Shown piece by piece: positions 1 to 10,680 of a stretch of DNA of 64,000 nt. Source of the DNA: Enterobacteriaceae bacterium RIT691 (GTDB lineage Bacteria > Pseudomonadota > Gammaproteobacteria > Enterobacterales > Enterobacteriaceae). The position numbers were made by a program, and so were the translations under genes. Positions within the stretch are counted from its first letter, which is position 1; every line of letters begins with the position of its first letter. Location of the stretch: positions 124,001 through 188,000 of the forward strand of contig WJYM01000004.1 of NCBI GenBank assembly GCA_009668205.1, written 5' to 3'. The notes beneath the pieces are model-generated. The model did not search any database, was not told the origin of the DNA, and saw nothing but the letters and a program-made list of their open reading frames with translations.

Positions 1-913
1 GGAAACGGTGTGCCAGGCCGGTGAAAGTGGTCAACGCTTTCAGGCTGCTGGCGCGCGGCAATCCTGCAGCATCCGCCAGGGCCAGCGCCGCCAGGGCATT
101 GCTGTAATTGTGCTGACCGGTGAGTTTCATCTCACGCACGTTCAGCACTTTCTCGCCCTTGGCGCGCAGCCAGGTTTCGCCCTGCTGACGGTTCAGGTGA
201 TAGTCACCCATGTTGATACCGAAACTGACACAGCGCTCATCGGCGCCGCGGACCGGCATGGTCAGGGCATCATCGGCGTTCACGATGCAGGTTTTCGCAT
301 TTTCGTACACGCGCAATTTTGCGGCGCGGTACTGCTGCAGACCAAACGGATAGCGATCCATATGATCTTCAGTCACGTTAAGGATCGTGGCAGCAACCGC
401 CTCAAGGCTGGAGGTCGTTTCCAGCTGGAAGCTGGAAAGCTCAAGGACATACAGTTCACGGGACACATCCAGCAGCATCAGCGCTGGCAGGCCGATATTC
501 CCACCAACCCCAACGTTGATGCCCGCAGCTTTCGCCATTTCACCCACCAGCGTGGTGACGGTGCTTTTGCCGTTTGACCCGGTGATGGCGATGATCGGGG
601 CCTGCGCTTCGCGACAGAACAGCTCAATATCACCCACAATCTCAACGCCAGCATCCGCCGCTGCGCTCAGGGAAGGATGTGCAAGGGCAATACCAGGGCT
701 GGCTACGATTAAATCTGCCGCCAGCAGCCACTCATCATTCAAACCCCCGACATAACGCTCCACCTCTTCCGGCAGCTTATCCAGCCCCGGCGGTGTTGCA
801 CGGGTATCCATGACGCGCGGCGTTACGCCCTGCGCCATGAAAAAGTCAACGCAGGAAAGCCCGGTCATGCCCAGGCCGATGATGACAACTTTTTTGTCCT
901 GGTAATCAGCCAT
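1..913 (-). CDS. murD: UDP-N-acetylmuramoylalanine--D-glutamate ligase (partial, C-terminus off window)
   Basis: Cytoplasmic Mur ligase that adds D-glutamate to UDP-MurNAc-L-Ala with ATP. The first 304 codons are visible; the family protein is about 438 residues, so roughly the last 130 lie beyond base 1. The N-terminus reads [18 protein letters not shown], with the Rossmann-like glycine motif, and the ATP-binding GSNGKST motif is encoded near bases 555-575. Two ATG codons sit in tandem (913 and 916). I chose 913 because it matches the E. coli N-terminus; 916 would overlap the mraY stop. It is co-transcribed with the upstream mraY in the dcw cluster. Confidence 0.96.
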   Translation of the reverse strand, partial: MADYQDKKVVIIGLGMTGLSCVDFFMAQGVTPRVMDTRATPPGLDKLPEEVERYVGGLNDEWLLAADLIVASPGIALAHPSLSAAADAGVEIVGDIELFCREAQAPIIAITGSNGKSTVTTLVGEMAKAAGINVGVGGNIGLPALMLLDVSRELYVLELSSFQLETTSSLEAVAATILNVTEDHMDRYPFGLQQYRAAKLRVYENAKTCIVNADDALTMPVRGADERCVSFGINMGDYHLNRQQGETWLRAKGEKVLNVREMKLTGQHNYSNALAALALADAAGLPRASSLKALTTFTGLAHRF

Positions 914-915
914 CA

Positions 916-1998
916 TTAACGTACCTTCAGCGTTGCCAGGCCGATCAGTACCAGCATCAGCGAAATAATCCAGAAGCGCACAATCACGCGCGGCTCCGGC
1001 CAGCCTTTCAGTTCATAGTGGTGATGGATAGGCGCCATACGGAAAATGCGCTGGCCGCGCAGTTTGAAGGACCCCACCTGCAGAATGACCGACAGGGTTT
1101 CTACGACAAACACCCCACCCATAATCACCAACAGGAACTCCTGGCGCAGCAGCACAGCGATGATACCCAGTGCTCCGCCCAGCGCCAGAGAACCGACATC
1201 ACCCATGAAGACCTGGGCCGGATAGGTGTTGAACCACAGGAAGCCTAAGCCCGCACCGACAATCGCCGTACAGACGATCACCAATTCCCCTGCATGGCGC
1301 AGATACGGGATATGCAGGTAGTTCGCAAAATTCATGTTACCCGTTGCCCACGCCACCAGCGCAAAGCCCGCGGCGACAAACACGGTCGGCATAATTGCCA
1401 GCCCGTCCAGGCCATCGGTCAGGTTAACCGCGTTACCGGTCCCGACAATCACGAAGTAAGCCAGCAAAATGTAGAAGATGCCGAGCTGTGGCATGATGTC
1501 CTTGAAGAACGGAACCACCAGCTCAGTGGCGGGCGTATCCTTGCCTGCCATGTACAGTGCGAAAGCAACGCCGAGGGCAATCACCGACATCCAGAAGTAT
1601 TTCCAGCGGGCAATCAGGCCTTTGGTATCTTTACGAACCACCTTACGGTAGTCATCCACGAAGCCGATAATGCCGTAACCTACCAGAACCACCAGCACGC
1701 ACCAGACGTACGGGTTCCACGGGTAGGCCCACAGCAGAACCGAGACCACAATCGCGGTCAGGATCATAATCCCGCCCATGGTTGGGGTGCCGCGTTTGCT
1801 GAAGTGTGACTCTGGACCGTCGTTACGCACGACCTGACCAAAAGAGAGCTTTTGCAGGCGGGCAATCATCCGCGGGCCCATCCACAGTGAGATGAACAGC
1901 GCAGTCAGCAGGCTGACAATGGCGCGAAACGTCAGATAAGAAAAGACGTTAAAGCCTGAATAATACTTGACCAAATGTTCGGCCAGCCAAACTAACAT
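916..1998 (-). CDS. mraY: Phospho-N-acetylmuramoyl-pentapeptide-transferase
   Basis: Integral inner-membrane enzyme that transfers phospho-MurNAc-pentapeptide to undecaprenyl phosphate to make lipid I. At 360 residues it has the same length as the E. coli protein. It contains many hydrophobic segments, the Asp-rich VDDYRK motif of the active site, the [10 protein letters not shown] motif and the conserved [12 protein letters not shown] segment. Its start overlaps the end of murF by 7 bp and its stop lies next to the murD start, so translation is probably coupled along mra-mur genes. Confidence 0.97.
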   Translation of the reverse strand: MLVWLAEHLVKYYSGFNVFSYLTFRAIVSLLTALFISLWMGPRMIARLQKLSFGQVVRNDGPESHFSKRGTPTMGGIMILTAIVVSVLLWAYPWNPYVWCVLVVLVGYGIIGFVDDYRKVVRKDTKGLIARWKYFWMSVIALGVAFALYMAGKDTPATELVVPFFKDIMPQLGIFYILLAYFVIVGTGNAVNLTDGLDGLAIMPTVFVAAGFALVAWATGNMNFANYLHIPYLRHAGELVIVCTAIVGAGLGFLWFNTYPAQVFMGDVGSLALGGALGIIAVLLRQEFLLVIMGGVFVVETLSVILQVGSFKLRGQRIFRMAPIHHHYELKGWPEPRVIVRFWIISLMLVLIGLATLKVR

Positions 1999-3350
1999 GT
2001 TCCGTTCTCCTGTAAAGCGCCAACCACCTCTTCCATGGCTGCGCTACGTGAACCTTTCACCAGAATGGTGATAATTTGATGCTCTGAAATCAGAGCCTGA
2101 AGGCGAGCAATGACGTCTGCTTTGTTGGCAAAATGCTCGCCAACACCGCTTGCATCGCTAATGGTTTTGCTCAGTGTGCCAACGCTCAACACGCGGTCGA
2201 TGCCTGCTGCTTTCGCGGCGTCGCCCACCTGACGGTGACAATCAACGCTTTCATCACCCAATTCCGCCATATCGCCGACCACAAAGACGCGATAACCCGG
2301 CATTTCTGACAGCACCTGTGCGGCAGCAGTCATCGAGCCAACGTTCGCGTTATAGGAGTCATCAAGCAGCAGCTGGTTTTCCGCCAGCTGAATTGGGAAC
2401 AGGCGGCCCGGCACGGCTTTCAGCGTAGCCAGACCCGCTTTTACCGCCTGCAGGTCTGCGCCGACCGCCATGGTCAACGCCGCGGCAGCCAGAGCATTGG
2501 CAATATTGTGACGACCCGGTAGCGGCAGCAGCACGTCAACATTGCCCATCGGCGTTTGCAGCGTGAATTCGGTGCCGTGGCTGGTCACGTGAACATTGTT
2601 GGCAGTGAAATCACTGTTGGCCGCATTCGGGGAGAAGCGCCAGACTTTGCGATCGCCAATCACGCTTTGCCAGTTCAACCAGTCGTTGTTATCAGCGTTC
2701 ATGATGGCAATGCCGTTCTCAGGCAGCCCCATGAAGATTTCACCTTTCGCTTTTGCCACGCCCGCGAGCGAGCCAAAACCTTCAAGATGCGCCGCCGCAA
2801 GGTTGTTCACCAATGCCGCTTCAGGACGCGTCAGGCCGACGGTCCAGGCGATTTCGCCCTGGTGGTTTGCACCCAGCTCAATCACCGCAAATTCGTGTTC
2901 TTTGGTCAGACGCAGCAGCGTCATTGGGACGCCAATGTCGTTATTCAGATTGCCCGCGGTGTACAGCGTGTTACCGCACTGGCTGAGAATCGACGCCGCC
3001 ATCTCTTTGACGGAGGTTTTTCCGGAAGACCCCGTCAGCGCAATCACGCGCGTTGGCACCTGCTGGCGAACCCAAGCCGCCAGCTCACCAAATGCCAGGC
3101 GGGTATCTTTCACCAGCACCTGTGGCAGTGAACACGCCAGTTTACGGCTGACCAGCAGCGCGCCAGCACCGGCCGCTTTCGCTTGCTCGGCGAAATCGTG
3201 CGCGTCAAAACGCTCGCCTTTCAGTGCCACAAACAGGCAGCCCGGCGTGATTTTGCGCGTGTCCGTGGTCACCGCATCAAGGGTCAGATCGCGACCCAAC
3301 AGCTCACCGTGGAGCGTTTCGGCCATCTGGCTCAGTGTGACGTTAATCAT
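1992..3350 (-). CDS. murF: UDP-N-acetylmuramoyl-tripeptide--D-alanyl-D-alanine ligase
   Basis: Cytoplasmic Mur ligase that adds D-Ala-D-Ala to UDP-MurNAc-tripeptide, completing the pentapeptide. It is 452 residues, the family length. The ATP-binding motif GSSGKT is at residues 107-112, and the later DDSYNAN motif is also typical of MurF. The start codon overlaps the murE stop by 4 bp and the gene runs 7 bp into mraY, which fits a tightly coupled dcw transcript. Confidence 0.97.
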   Translation of the reverse strand: MINVTLSQMAETLHGELLGRDLTLDAVTTDTRKITPGCLFVALKGERFDAHDFAEQAKAAGAGALLVSRKLACSLPQVLVKDTRLAFGELAAWVRQQVPTRVIALTGSSGKTSVKEMAASILSQCGNTLYTAGNLNNDIGVPMTLLRLTKEHEFAVIELGANHQGEIAWTVGLTRPEAALVNNLAAAHLEGFGSLAGVAKAKGEIFMGLPENGIAIMNADNNDWLNWQSVIGDRKVWRFSPNAANSDFTANNVHVTSHGTEFTLQTPMGNVDVLLPLPGRHNIANALAAAALTMAVGADLQAVKAGLATLKAVPGRLFPIQLAENQLLLDDSYNANVGSMTAAAQVLSEMPGYRVFVVGDMAELGDESVDCHRQVGDAAKAAGIDRVLSVGTLSKTISDASGVGEHFANKADVIARLQALISEHQIITILVKGSRSAAMEEVVGALQENGTC

Positions 3351-4834
3351 GCCACCACTCCCAGCAGACGGGCTGCGGTCACACGGTCGGAGTAATCGAG
3401 ACGACGGGTGCCGACAATCTGATAATCTTCGTGGCCTTTTCCGGCCAACAGCACAACGTCATTCTCTTTCGCCTGCATGATGGCGGCGGTGACGGCTTCC
3501 GCACGGCCTTCCATCACTTTGGCATGACCGGCATCCAGCATGCCGGCCAGAATGTCGTTGATGATCGCGCGCGGTTCTTCGGTACGCGGGTTGTCATCGG
3601 TAACAACAGCCACATCGGCGAACTCTTCGGCAATCGCACCCATCAGAGGACGTTTGCCTTTATCACGATCGCCACCGCAGCCAAATACGCACCACAGCTT
3701 GCCGGAGCAGTGCAGACGAGCGGCTTGCAGGGCTTTTTCCAGCGCATCCGGGGTATGAGCGTAATCCACCACGACGGTCGGTTTTCCGGGTGCGGTGAAG
3801 ACTTCCATGCGACCACAAACAGGCTGCAGGCGAGCGGCGGTTTTCAGCAGTTCAGCCAGGGGATATTCCAGTGCCAGCAGCGTTGCCAGCGCCAGCAGGA
3901 GGTTACTGACGTTAAACGCGCCCATCAGGCGGCTTTCAATCTCGCCATTGCCCCAGTTGGAGTCAAACTGAATGGTCGCCCCGCCGTCGTGATAGTTCAC
4001 GGCGGTGGCTTTTAACCAGCGCCCATGGCAGTTCGGATTGATATGGTCTTCCATCGATACCGCTACGGCGTCCGGCAATTTTGCCAGCCAGCGGCGACCC
4101 ACTTCGTCATCGGCATTGATGATGGCCTGACCAAAGTGGTGGGTGGAATAGAGCATCCACTTCGCCGCTTCGTAATGCTCCATGTCGCCGTGATAGTCCA
4201 GATGGTCACGGCTGAGGTTAGTGAACACGGAGGCCTGGAACTTCAGCGCCGCAACACGATGCTGAACCAGCCCGTGGGAAGACACTTCCATCGCGGCAAA
4301 CGAGGCACCCTGCTCTGCCAGTCCGCAGAGCACGTGCTGCACGTCAACCGCTGAGCCGGTGGTATTTTCCGTTGGCGCCACTTTGCCCAACAGACCATTA
4401 CCCACGGTGCCCATCACGGCACCGGTTTCACCCAGCAGCTGCGCCCATTGCGCCAGCAGTTGCGTGGTCGTCGTTTTACCGTTAGTCCCGGTCACGCCGA
4501 CCAGACGTAATTGTTCAGAAGGCTGATTGTAGAAACGCCCCGCTAAAGCCGAGAGGCGCTCATTTAACTGACTGAGATAGATGACCGGCACACCGTGCAT
4601 TTCACGGATTTCACCATCCGTCGCCTCATCTTTTGCCTCAGCAATAATGGCAGCAACACCTTGCGCAATCGCCTGCGGGATATATCGACGCCCGTCCGCC
4701 TGATGACCTAACACAGCCACGAAAAGATCGCCCGATGCCGCCACGCGGCTATCGAGAGTCATCTCTCGCAGTGCCCGCTCCGGTGCATTTGGCACCCACG
4801 GAGCAAGAAGGTCGCGCAAATTACGATCTGCCAC
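3347..4834 (-). CDS. murE: UDP-N-acetylmuramoyl-L-alanyl-D-glutamate--2,6-diaminopimelate ligase
   Basis: Adds meso-diaminopimelate to UDP-MurNAc-L-Ala-D-Glu. I start the protein at the GTG at 4834 ([10 protein letters not shown]), giving 495 residues as in E. coli, which also uses GTG. A second GTG four codons upstream (4846) is possible but gives no match to the family N-terminus. The GTNGKT nucleotide motif is at residues 116-121. The DNPR motif near the C-terminal third is the signature for diaminopimelate rather than lysine. The gene overlaps the ftsI stop by 14 bp. Confidence 0.96.
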   Translation of the reverse strand: MADRNLRDLLAPWVPNAPERALREMTLDSRVAASGDLFVAVLGHQADGRRYIPQAIAQGVAAIIAEAKDEATDGEIREMHGVPVIYLSQLNERLSALAGRFYNQPSEQLRLVGVTGTNGKTTTTQLLAQWAQLLGETGAVMGTVGNGLLGKVAPTENTTGSAVDVQHVLCGLAEQGASFAAMEVSSHGLVQHRVAALKFQASVFTNLSRDHLDYHGDMEHYEAAKWMLYSTHHFGQAIINADDEVGRRWLAKLPDAVAVSMEDHINPNCHGRWLKATAVNYHDGGATIQFDSNWGNGEIESRLMGAFNVSNLLLALATLLALEYPLAELLKTAARLQPVCGRMEVFTAPGKPTVVVDYAHTPDALEKALQAARLHCSGKLWCVFGCGGDRDKGKRPLMGAIAEEFADVAVVTDDNPRTEEPRAIINDILAGMLDAGHAKVMEGRAEAVTAAIMQAKENDVVLLAGKGHEDYQIVGTRRLDYSDRVTAARLLGVVA

Positions 4835-6587
4835 CTGTTCCCTCACCTTGATTAGTCACAAATTCACTTTTTTCGCCCGTTGATAGCGCATCAGGCTCGA
4901 TGTTCATGGTGCGCAGAACGCCGCCCATGATGGCACCGAACACCGGTGCGGAAACGGCGCCGCCGTAGTACTTACCTGCCTGAGGATCGTTAATGACCAC
5001 CACCAGCGCAAAACGCGGCTGGCTGGCGGGTGCAACGCCTGCGGTGTAAGCAATGTATTTATTGATGTATTTACCGTCCGGGCCCACTTTCTTCGCTGTA
5101 CCGGTTTTAATGGCAATGCGATAGCCTTTGATCGCCGCCTTCACGCCGCCGCCGCCAGGCAGCGCCACGCTTTCCATCATATGCACAACGGTACGAACGA
5201 TCGGTTCCGGGAAGATGCGTTCACCGGGAACCGGGGGATCAACTTTGGTGATAGACAGCGGGCGATAAATGCCATAGCTGCCGATCGTTGCGTAGACTCG
5301 CGCTAACTGTAATGGGGTTACCATTAGCCCATAGCCGAAAGAGAAGGTGGCCCTCTCTATGTCAGACCACCGTTGTTTTTGAGGATATAAGCCACTGCGT
5401 TCTCCGACCAACCCCAAATTGGTCGCTTTTCCCAATCCAAAACGAGAGTAAGTATCTACTAACGCTGAGGAGGGCATCGCTAACGCCAGTTTGGAAACAC
5501 CGACGTTACTCGACTTCTGTAGTACCCCGGTCAGGGTCAATTCGCTGTAACGCGCCACGTCTTTGATTTCGTGACCGTTAATCTGGTAGGGAATGGTGTT
5601 GAGTACCGAGTTTTCGTTGACGATCCCGCGCTGCAGGGCGGTCATCACCACCATCGGCTTCACCGTAGAGCCCGGTTCGAAAACGTCGGTAATGGCGCGG
5701 TTACGCATCGCGTCTTTCGCCGTGCCGGTGAAATTATTCGGGTTGTAGGACGGGCTGTTGGCCATCGCCAGCACTTCACCGGTGCTGACATCCACCAGCA
5801 CCGCACTGCCTGACTCTGCTTTGTTGAATGCGACGGCGTTGTTCAGCTCGCGATACACCAGCGCCTGCAGGCGTTCATCGATGCTCAGCGCCAGGTTATG
5901 AGCGGCCTGGCTGTCCGTTGAGGAAATGTCTTCGATAACGCGACCATAGCGGTCTTTACGGACGATACGTTCCCCCGGCTGACCGGTCAGCCACTTATCA
6001 AAGCTTTTTTCGACGCCTTCGATACCCTGGCTATCGACGTTGGTAAAACCGATGAGATGCGAGGTGACTTCGCCGGAAGGGTAGTAACGACGGGACTCTT
6101 CACGCAGATGAATCCCCGGCAGCTTCAGCTTTTTGATGTAATCGGCCATATCAGGGTTAACCTGACGCGCCAGGTAGATGAAGCGCATCCGCGGGTTGCT
6201 GTTGATGCGGGTAGCCAGCTGATCCAGCGGCATGTTGAGCGCATCGGCCAGCGCCTTCCAGCGGTTATCGATGGTAACGCCACCGGCCTCATGAAGCTCT
6301 TTCGGATCGGCCCAAATGGCTTTCACGGGCACGCTCACCGCCAGCGGACGACCGGAACGATCGGTTATCATGCCGCGAGACGTTGAGACTTCCTGTACGC
6401 GCAGGGAACGCATGTCGCCCTGGCGCACCAGCATGTCCGGATTGATGATTTGCAGCCAGGCCACGCGGCCCATCAGGAAAGCCATCGCCAGCAAAATACA
6501 GCCGCAAAGCAACGCAAAACGCCAACTGATAAAGTTGGCCTGTTCTTCCTGACGTTTTGGCTTATGCGTCTTTGCCGCTGCTTTCAT
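4821..6587 (-). CDS. ftsI: Peptidoglycan D,D-transpeptidase, penicillin-binding protein 3
   Basis: Septal transpeptidase of the divisome, anchored in the inner membrane with a periplasmic catalytic domain. At 588 residues it equals the E. coli protein. It has a cytoplasmic N-terminal tail, one membrane segment at about residues 24-42 ([13 protein letters not shown]), a pedestal domain, the catalytic STVK motif near residue 307, the SSN motif and the KTGT motif. The C-terminus ends [10 protein letters not shown]. ftsL lies 44 bp upstream and murE overlaps downstream. Confidence 0.97.
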   Translation of the reverse strand: MKAAAKTHKPKRQEEQANFISWRFALLCGCILLAMAFLMGRVAWLQIINPDMLVRQGDMRSLRVQEVSTSRGMITDRSGRPLAVSVPVKAIWADPKELHEAGGVTIDNRWKALADALNMPLDQLATRINSNPRMRFIYLARQVNPDMADYIKKLKLPGIHLREESRRYYPSGEVTSHLIGFTNVDSQGIEGVEKSFDKWLTGQPGERIVRKDRYGRVIEDISSTDSQAAHNLALSIDERLQALVYRELNNAVAFNKAESGSAVLVDVSTGEVLAMANSPSYNPNNFTGTAKDAMRNRAITDVFEPGSTVKPMVVMTALQRGIVNENSVLNTIPYQINGHEIKDVARYSELTLTGVLQKSSNVGVSKLALAMPSSALVDTYSRFGLGKATNLGLVGERSGLYPQKQRWSDIERATFSFGYGLMVTPLQLARVYATIGSYGIYRPLSITKVDPPVPGERIFPEPIVRTVVHMMESVALPGGGGVKAAIKGYRIAIKTGTAKKVGPDGKYINKYIAYTAGVAPASQPRFALVVVINDPQAGKYYGGAVSAPVFGAIMGGVLRTMNIEPDALSTGEKSEFVTNQGEGTGGRS

Positions 6588-6631
6588 TCGTTGTGATAAT
6601 CCTTATGCTGTACCGTTTGTTTTTGTCATAA

Positions 6632-6997
6632 CTACTTCTGAACAACGATGTTTTCCTGCGAAGGATCGACATGCTGCATCTGCAGTTTTTCCGTTGCGAT
6701 CCGTTCGACCCGGCTATGATCGCCGAGCGCATTTTCTTCAAGAATCAGGTTGCGCCACTCGATATCCAGAGCGTCGCGCTCCACCACAAGCTGTTCACGC
6801 TGAGCGGTCAGCAGGCGCGTATGGTGCGCCGTTGTGACGACCGTCACTGCCGAGATAATGATGCAAATGAACAGGCAGAGTGGCAGCTTCCCGAACCGCA
6901 AAAGATCGTCGCCGATAACGCCAGGCAAGGCATGGCGTTCGCTGCTTCCTAACGACCCTTTAACTTTGCTGAGGGCTTCTGTCACTCTGCTGATCAT
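6632..6997 (-). CDS. ftsL: Cell division protein FtsL
   Basis: Small bitopic divisome protein that forms a coiled coil with FtsB and works with FtsQ to activate FtsWI. It has 121 residues as in E. coli. There is a short cytoplasmic N-terminus, one membrane segment at about residues 38-57 ([15 protein letters not shown]), then a periplasmic helical stretch rich in Leu, Glu and Arg. Its start overlaps the rsmH stop by 4 bp. Confidence 0.96.
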   Translation of the reverse strand: MISRVTEALSKVKGSLGSSERHALPGVIGDDLLRFGKLPLCLFICIIISAVTVVTTAHHTRLLTAQREQLVVERDALDIEWRNLILEENALGDHSRVERIATEKLQMQHVDPSQENIVVQK

Positions 6998-7932
6998 GCG
7001 TTCGTCCTCTCTGCAATACGCAGAACTGAACTACGGGCACGTGGATTCTCTGCCACTTCTTGTTCACCCGGCATCAACTTGCCTAATGCCCGCAGCTGAC
7101 GGCCACCCAGTTTCCTGAGTTGCTCTTCCGTCATCGGTAATCCCGCCGGTACCTGAGGACCGCGGCTTTGCTCACGCATAAAGCGCTTCACAATACGGTC
7201 TTCCAGCGAGTGGAAACTGATGATGGAGAGCCGCCCACCTGGGGCAAGCACGCCGAGCGAGCTTTTTAGCGCCTGCTCTATCTCCTCAAGTTCACTGTTC
7301 ACCCAGATACGCACCGCCTGGAAAGTACGGGTCGCAGGATGTTTGAATTTGTCTTTCACCGGCATTGCCGCAGCAATGACTTCCGCTAACTCTTTGGTAC
7401 GGGTCATCGGTTCAATGCGGTTACGCTCAACGATGGCGCGCGCGATACGCTTGCCAAAACGTTCTTCGCCAAAGGTTTTAATCACCCAGGCGATATCAGC
7501 TTCGTCGGCAGTTTGCAGCCATTGTGCTGCAGACTGGCCACGCGTCGGATCCATACGCATATCCAACGGCCCGTCACGCATGAAGGAGAAGCCGCGTTCA
7601 GCATCATCAAGCTGGGGTGAAGAGACACCAAGATCGAGCAAAATGCCATCGATCTTGCCAGTAAGGTTACGCTCCGCTACGTAATCAGCGAGCGCCGAAA
7701 AAGGTCCATGCACGATGGAAAAGCGAGAGTCATCGATGGTGTTCGCCACGGCGATAGCCTGCGGATCGCGATCGATAGCCAGCAGCTGCCCTTCCGCACC
7801 CAGATGCGAGAGGATCAGACGCGAATGGCCACCGCGACCAAAAGTACCATCAATGTAGATACCGTCAGGACGGATATTCAGGCCGTTGACAGCCTCATCC
7901 AGCAGTACCGTTGTATGTTTAAAATTTTCCAT
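6994..7932 (-). CDS. rsmH: 16S rRNA m4C1402 methyltransferase
   Basis: SAM-dependent methyltransferase that N4-methylates C1402 of 16S rRNA in the P-site (formerly mraW). It has 312 residues, one fewer than E. coli because only a single initial Met precedes the ENFKHT sequence. The SAM-binding motif [10 protein letters not shown] is near residue 30, and the family signatures [10 protein letters not shown] and [11 protein letters not shown] are present. It begins just 2 bp after the mraZ stop, so it is translated in the same operon. Confidence 0.96.
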   Translation of the reverse strand: MENFKHTTVLLDEAVNGLNIRPDGIYIDGTFGRGGHSRLILSHLGAEGQLLAIDRDPQAIAVANTIDDSRFSIVHGPFSALADYVAERNLTGKIDGILLDLGVSSPQLDDAERGFSFMRDGPLDMRMDPTRGQSAAQWLQTADEADIAWVIKTFGEERFGKRIARAIVERNRIEPMTRTKELAEVIAAAMPVKDKFKHPATRTFQAVRIWVNSELEEIEQALKSSLGVLAPGGRLSIISFHSLEDRIVKRFMREQSRGPQVPAGLPMTEEQLRKLGGRQLRALGKLMPGEQEVAENPRARSSVLRIAERTNA

Positions 7933-7934
7933 TC

Positions 7935-8393
7935 TTATAGAGACAAATCCTGCAACCGCTCCGACAGCTCTCCGGAGACAGTCTGCTCAGCGTCGATATC
8001 TTCCTTGACCCGTTGATACCAGGTCGTTTCATCCCACAGTTCAAACTTGTTGAACTGTCCGACCAGCATCACTTCTTTGGTCAGTCCGGCGTGTTGCCGT
8101 AAAACCGGCGCAATCAGCAAACGACCAGCGTTGTCCATCTGACATTCGCTGGCATGCCCCAACAACAGACGTTGTACGCGACGCTCTGCGGGGTTCATGC
8201 TCGACAATCGTGACAATTTTTGCTCGATGATTTCCCATTCGGGCAGCGGGTAAAGCAGCAGGCACGGGTGATGGATGTCAATGGTGCAAACCAATTGACC
8301 GGCAGCGTTCTCAAGCAGCATATCCCGGTATCGGGTCGGCACCGCTAAGCGCCCTTTGCTGTCGAGATTGACTAACGTAGCTCCACGGAACAT
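7935..8393 (-). CDS. mraZ: Transcriptional regulator MraZ, first gene of the dcw cluster
   Basis: DNA-binding repressor of its own dcw operon, with two SpoVT/AbrB-like repeats. I start it at the ATG at 8393 ([19 protein letters not shown]), giving 152 residues as in E. coli; a longer frame to 8438 would run through the operator. A strong GGGGGTGAGG ribosome site lies just upstream. Both DxxGR repeat motifs are seen (DSKGRL near residue 11, DNAGRL near residue 85). The three MraZ boxes and the promoter are directly upstream. Confidence 0.96.
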   Translation of the reverse strand: MFRGATLVNLDSKGRLAVPTRYRDMLLENAAGQLVCTIDIHHPCLLLYPLPEWEIIEQKLSRLSSMNPAERRVQRLLLGHASECQMDNAGRLLIAPVLRQHAGLTKEVMLVGQFNKFELWDETTWYQRVKEDIDAEQTVSGELSERLQDLSL

Positions 8394-8412
8394 GCCAGCC
8401 TCACCCCCTTTT

Positions 8413-8437
8413 CTCCACTTTCGCCCACAAATTCCCA
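8413..8437 (-). promoter_or_regulatory. MraZ operator: three TGGRN boxes at 10-bp spacing
   Basis: On the minus strand, TGGGA, TGGGC and TGGAG occur at 8437-8433, 8427-8423 and 8417-8413, each separated by exactly 5 bp. This matches the known MraZ target, direct repeats of TGGGN with 5-bp spacers. The boxes lie in the mraZ 5' leader, between the promoter and the ribosome site, so autorepression is expected. Confidence 0.88.
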
Positions 8438-8445
8438 CATAAAGG

Positions 8446-8475
8446 AGTTTACGGAGCGGAGGAAAAGCTTGTCAA
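8446..8475 (-). promoter_or_regulatory. Pmra promoter for the dcw cluster
   Basis: On the minus strand a perfect -35 TTGACA (8475-8470) is followed after 18 bp by TAAACT (8451-8446). It lies just upstream of the MraZ boxes, where the E. coli mra promoter is found. The hexamers are direct observation; activity is inferred. Confidence 0.75.
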
Positions 8476-8958
8476 GCCAGCAAAGGTGCCTTAAGAGTTC
8501 AAAAAGACCCTAATAGACACCGCTATTCGCCCTGTTTAATTTCTGTCCAGCGAACGAGGCAAAATAACGTCATGAATACTGGTAAGAAAAAAACCAACAG
8601 GTTCGTAACGATTTTGTTCAATTTAATTTCACAAAAGTGAAAATATAAAGTGTCAGTTTGCGACGTGCGCGGCATTTTAGGACATTCTTAACGGCGTTAA
8701 CAGTCCTTACTGGCACTGTTTGTGCCAACCGCAGCGGCGCAAAGCGTGAGGAAATGTGAGAGCATCTATGAAGTGGCTGTTAATTCTGCAAAATGCGAAG
8801 AGAATGTAACAAAAAAAGACAAAACGAACGATTCTTTACTTTTTATTAACCTAAATTAATAGGGTCAGGTGCTTTTAATTACCCCTAAAAAATGGGATCT
8901 GATGAATTTAAAGGAATTGTCTGAATAAGAAATTTCCGTTCTTTATTCCCTCAATTAA
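8476..8958. other. Long intergenic region between mraZ and cra
   Basis: About 480 bp without a convincing gene. It is AT-rich toward 8800-8960. A short hairpin (TGGCAC / GTGCCA) lies near 8711-8727. Two tiny ATG frames, 22 and 13 codons, start at 8572 and 8768 on the plus strand, but nothing else supports them. I see no repeat element. Confidence 0.5.
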
Positions 8959-8994
8959 AGGAAAGGCAAATGCGTTCAACAAAATGCCTTTCCT
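8959..8994 (-). terminator. Terminator-like hairpin downstream of cra
   Basis: A perfect 10-bp stem (AGGAAAGGCA at 8994-8985 on the minus strand, with its complement at 8968-8959) encloses a 16-base loop. It is followed on the minus strand by TTTAATTG. It lies 9 bp after the cra stop, so it probably ends the cra transcript. The loop is long and the U-tract short. Confidence 0.65.
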
Positions 8995-9002
8995 GAGAAT
9001 GC

Positions 9003-10007
9003 TTAACGACGGCTCAGACTTCCGCGACGGTACAAGTTACGACGGATGCGGCTAAGCCCTGGCTTCGGCTTACGCGGCTCATCCAGGCTTGCCAGTACAA
9101 TCTCTAACACTCGCTCCGCCACGTCACGGTGACGCTGGGCAACGGCCAGCACCGGGCACTGAAGGAAATCCAGCAGCTCATGATCGCCAAAGGTGGCAAT
9201 CGCCAGTTCTGACGGCAGTTTACCTTCACGGCGCAACGTCACATCCATTACGCCCTGCAGCAAAGCGAAGGAGGTGGTGAACAGCGCCTGCGGCATCGGG
9301 TGCGTTTCCAGCCATTTCTCAAACAACTGCGCCGCCGCTTCGCGTTCATAGCTGTTGGCGTAGAGGAAATGGACATCACGCGGATCGTCTTTCCACGCCG
9401 TGCGGAATCCCTGCTCACGCAGGAAGCTGACGGAGAGTTCCGGCAGTGCGCCTAAATAGAGCACCGTCTCCGCAGGGAATTTACGTAACTCTTCAGCAAG
9501 GGCCTCGGCATCCTCTTGATCGGCACCGACGACGCTGGTGAAATGTTCACGATCCAGCGCACGATCCAGCGCTACGATCGGGAAAGGATCGTTAGCCCAA
9601 CGCTGATAGAACGGGTGTTCAGGCGGTAATGAGGTCGAGACGATGATCGCATCAACCTGGCGCTGTAACAGGTGCTCAATACAGCGCATCTCGTTATCGG
9701 GTTGATCTTCAGAACAGGCAATCAATAGCTGATAGCCGCGCTGGCGCGCCTGACGCTCAAGATAGTTAGCAATGCGGGTATAACTGGTGTTTTCCAGATC
9801 GGGAATGACCAGACCGATGGAACGTGTGCGTCCTGCACGCAGGCCAGCCGCGACGGCATTAGGATGGTAGTTATGCTCACGCACGACTGCCATGACCTTT
9901 TCCACCGTTTTATCGCTAACCCGATACTGCTTGGCCTTTCCGTTGATCACATAGCTTGCCGTGGTACGCGATACGCCGGCAAGCCTGGCGATTTCATCCA
10001 GTTTCAC
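9003..10007 (-). CDS. cra: Catabolite repressor/activator Cra (FruR)
   Basis: LacI-family regulator of central carbon flow that responds to fructose phosphates. It has 334 residues as in E. coli and begins at a GTG (10007) preceded by AAGGGG. The N-terminal helix-turn-helix is [20 protein letters not shown], followed by the hinge and a periplasmic-binding-protein-like effector domain. It has its own leader and a downstream hairpin, so it is probably monocistronic. Confidence 0.97.
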   Translation of the reverse strand: MKLDEIARLAGVSRTTASYVINGKAKQYRVSDKTVEKVMAVVREHNYHPNAVAAGLRAGRTRSIGLVIPDLENTSYTRIANYLERQARQRGYQLLIACSEDQPDNEMRCIEHLLQRQVDAIIVSTSLPPEHPFYQRWANDPFPIVALDRALDREHFTSVVGADQEDAEALAEELRKFPAETVLYLGALPELSVSFLREQGFRTAWKDDPRDVHFLYANSYEREAAAQLFEKWLETHPMPQALFTTSFALLQGVMDVTLRREGKLPSELAIATFGDHELLDFLQCPVLAVAQRHRDVAERVLEIVLASLDEPRKPKPGLSRIRRNLYRRGSLSRR

Positions 10008-10033
10008 AATTGCCCCTTGCTTGAAATGTACAA

Positions 10034-10071
10034 TCCATAACCATTGTTAAATCATGGAATAATTCCATAAC
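10034..10071. promoter_or_regulatory. Palindrome and 30-bp-spaced direct repeat upstream of cra
   Basis: ATGGAAT-A-ATTCCAT is a perfect 7-1-7 palindrome at 10054-10068. TCCATAAC occurs at 10034-10041 and again at 10064-10071, exactly 30 bp apart. Both lie 27-65 bp before the cra start. The symmetry suggests a protein-binding site, but I cannot name the protein. Confidence 0.4.
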
Positions 10072-10132
10072 ATCTAAACGCAGAATGCAGGCAGCAGCAA
10101 CCGCTTTTATTGCCACTTCCCACTGAATTCGC

Positions 10133-10164
10133 AAAAAAAAGCCCGGCGTTTAACGTCGGGCTTT
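10133..10164 (-). terminator. Rho-independent terminator of ilvIH
   Basis: On the minus strand, AAAGCCCGACG / CGCCGGGCTTT form an 11-bp stem (one G-T wobble) with a 5-base loop, followed by eight T residues (10140-10133). It lies 22 bp after the ilvH stop. Confidence 0.92.
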
Positions 10165-10186
10165 AGATTTCGGAAGAAACGCAGGC

Positions 10187-10678
10187 TTAGCGCATGATCT
10201 TATCGCCGCGCGACAGCCCCACGACACCCGATCGTGCCACCTCGACAATACGCGCTACATCACGCAGCGATGCCAGGAAGGCGTCCAGTTTGTCGGACGT
10301 GCCCGCCAGCTGGACGGTATAAATAGAAGGCGTGACATCGATAATCTGGCCACGGAAAATGTCCGTATTGCGCTTCACTTCTTCACGACCGTAACCGCTC
10401 GCCTGCACCTTCACCAGCATGATTTCTCGCTCAACGTGAGCACCCTGCCCAAGTTCGCTGACGCGTAACACATCGACCAGCTTGTGCAGCTGTTTCTCAA
10501 TTTGCTCGATGACCTTTTCATCGCCCACGGTCTGAATCGTCATTCGCGACAGTGTCGGGTCGTCGGTTGGCGCAACAGTCAGGCTTTCGATGTTGTATCC
10601 ACGTTGAGAGAACAGGCCAATCACCCGCGATAAAGCCCCTGATTCATTTTCCAGCAGTACTGATAATATCCGGCGCAT
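10187..10678 (-). CDS. ilvH: Acetolactate synthase III, regulatory subunit
   Basis: Regulatory subunit of AHAS III that gives valine feedback inhibition and raises activity of IlvI. I begin at the ATG at 10678 ([19 protein letters not shown]), giving 163 residues as in E. coli; a longer frame would overlap the ilvI end by 10 codons. The N-terminal ACT domain covers about residues 1-78. The start follows the ilvI stop by 2 bp (TGATTATG), so the two are translationally coupled. Confidence 0.96.
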   Translation of the reverse strand: MRRILSVLLENESGALSRVIGLFSQRGYNIESLTVAPTDDPTLSRMTIQTVGDEKVIEQIEKQLHKLVDVLRVSELGQGAHVEREIMLVKVQASGYGREEVKRNTDIFRGQIIDVTPSIYTVQLAGTSDKLDAFLASLRDVARIVEVARSGVVGLSRGDKIMR

Positions 10679-10680
10679 AA

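Noticed and set aside
4834-4846. Upstream GTG start for murE adding four residues
   Set aside because: The residues REQ before VADRN are not conserved, and the GTG at 4834 matches the known E. coli start.
8572-8809. Tiny plus-strand frames of 22 and 13 codons between mraZ and cra
   Set aside because: They have weak or no ribosome sites, no promoter nearby and no recognisable product; such frames are expected by chance in AT-rich DNA.
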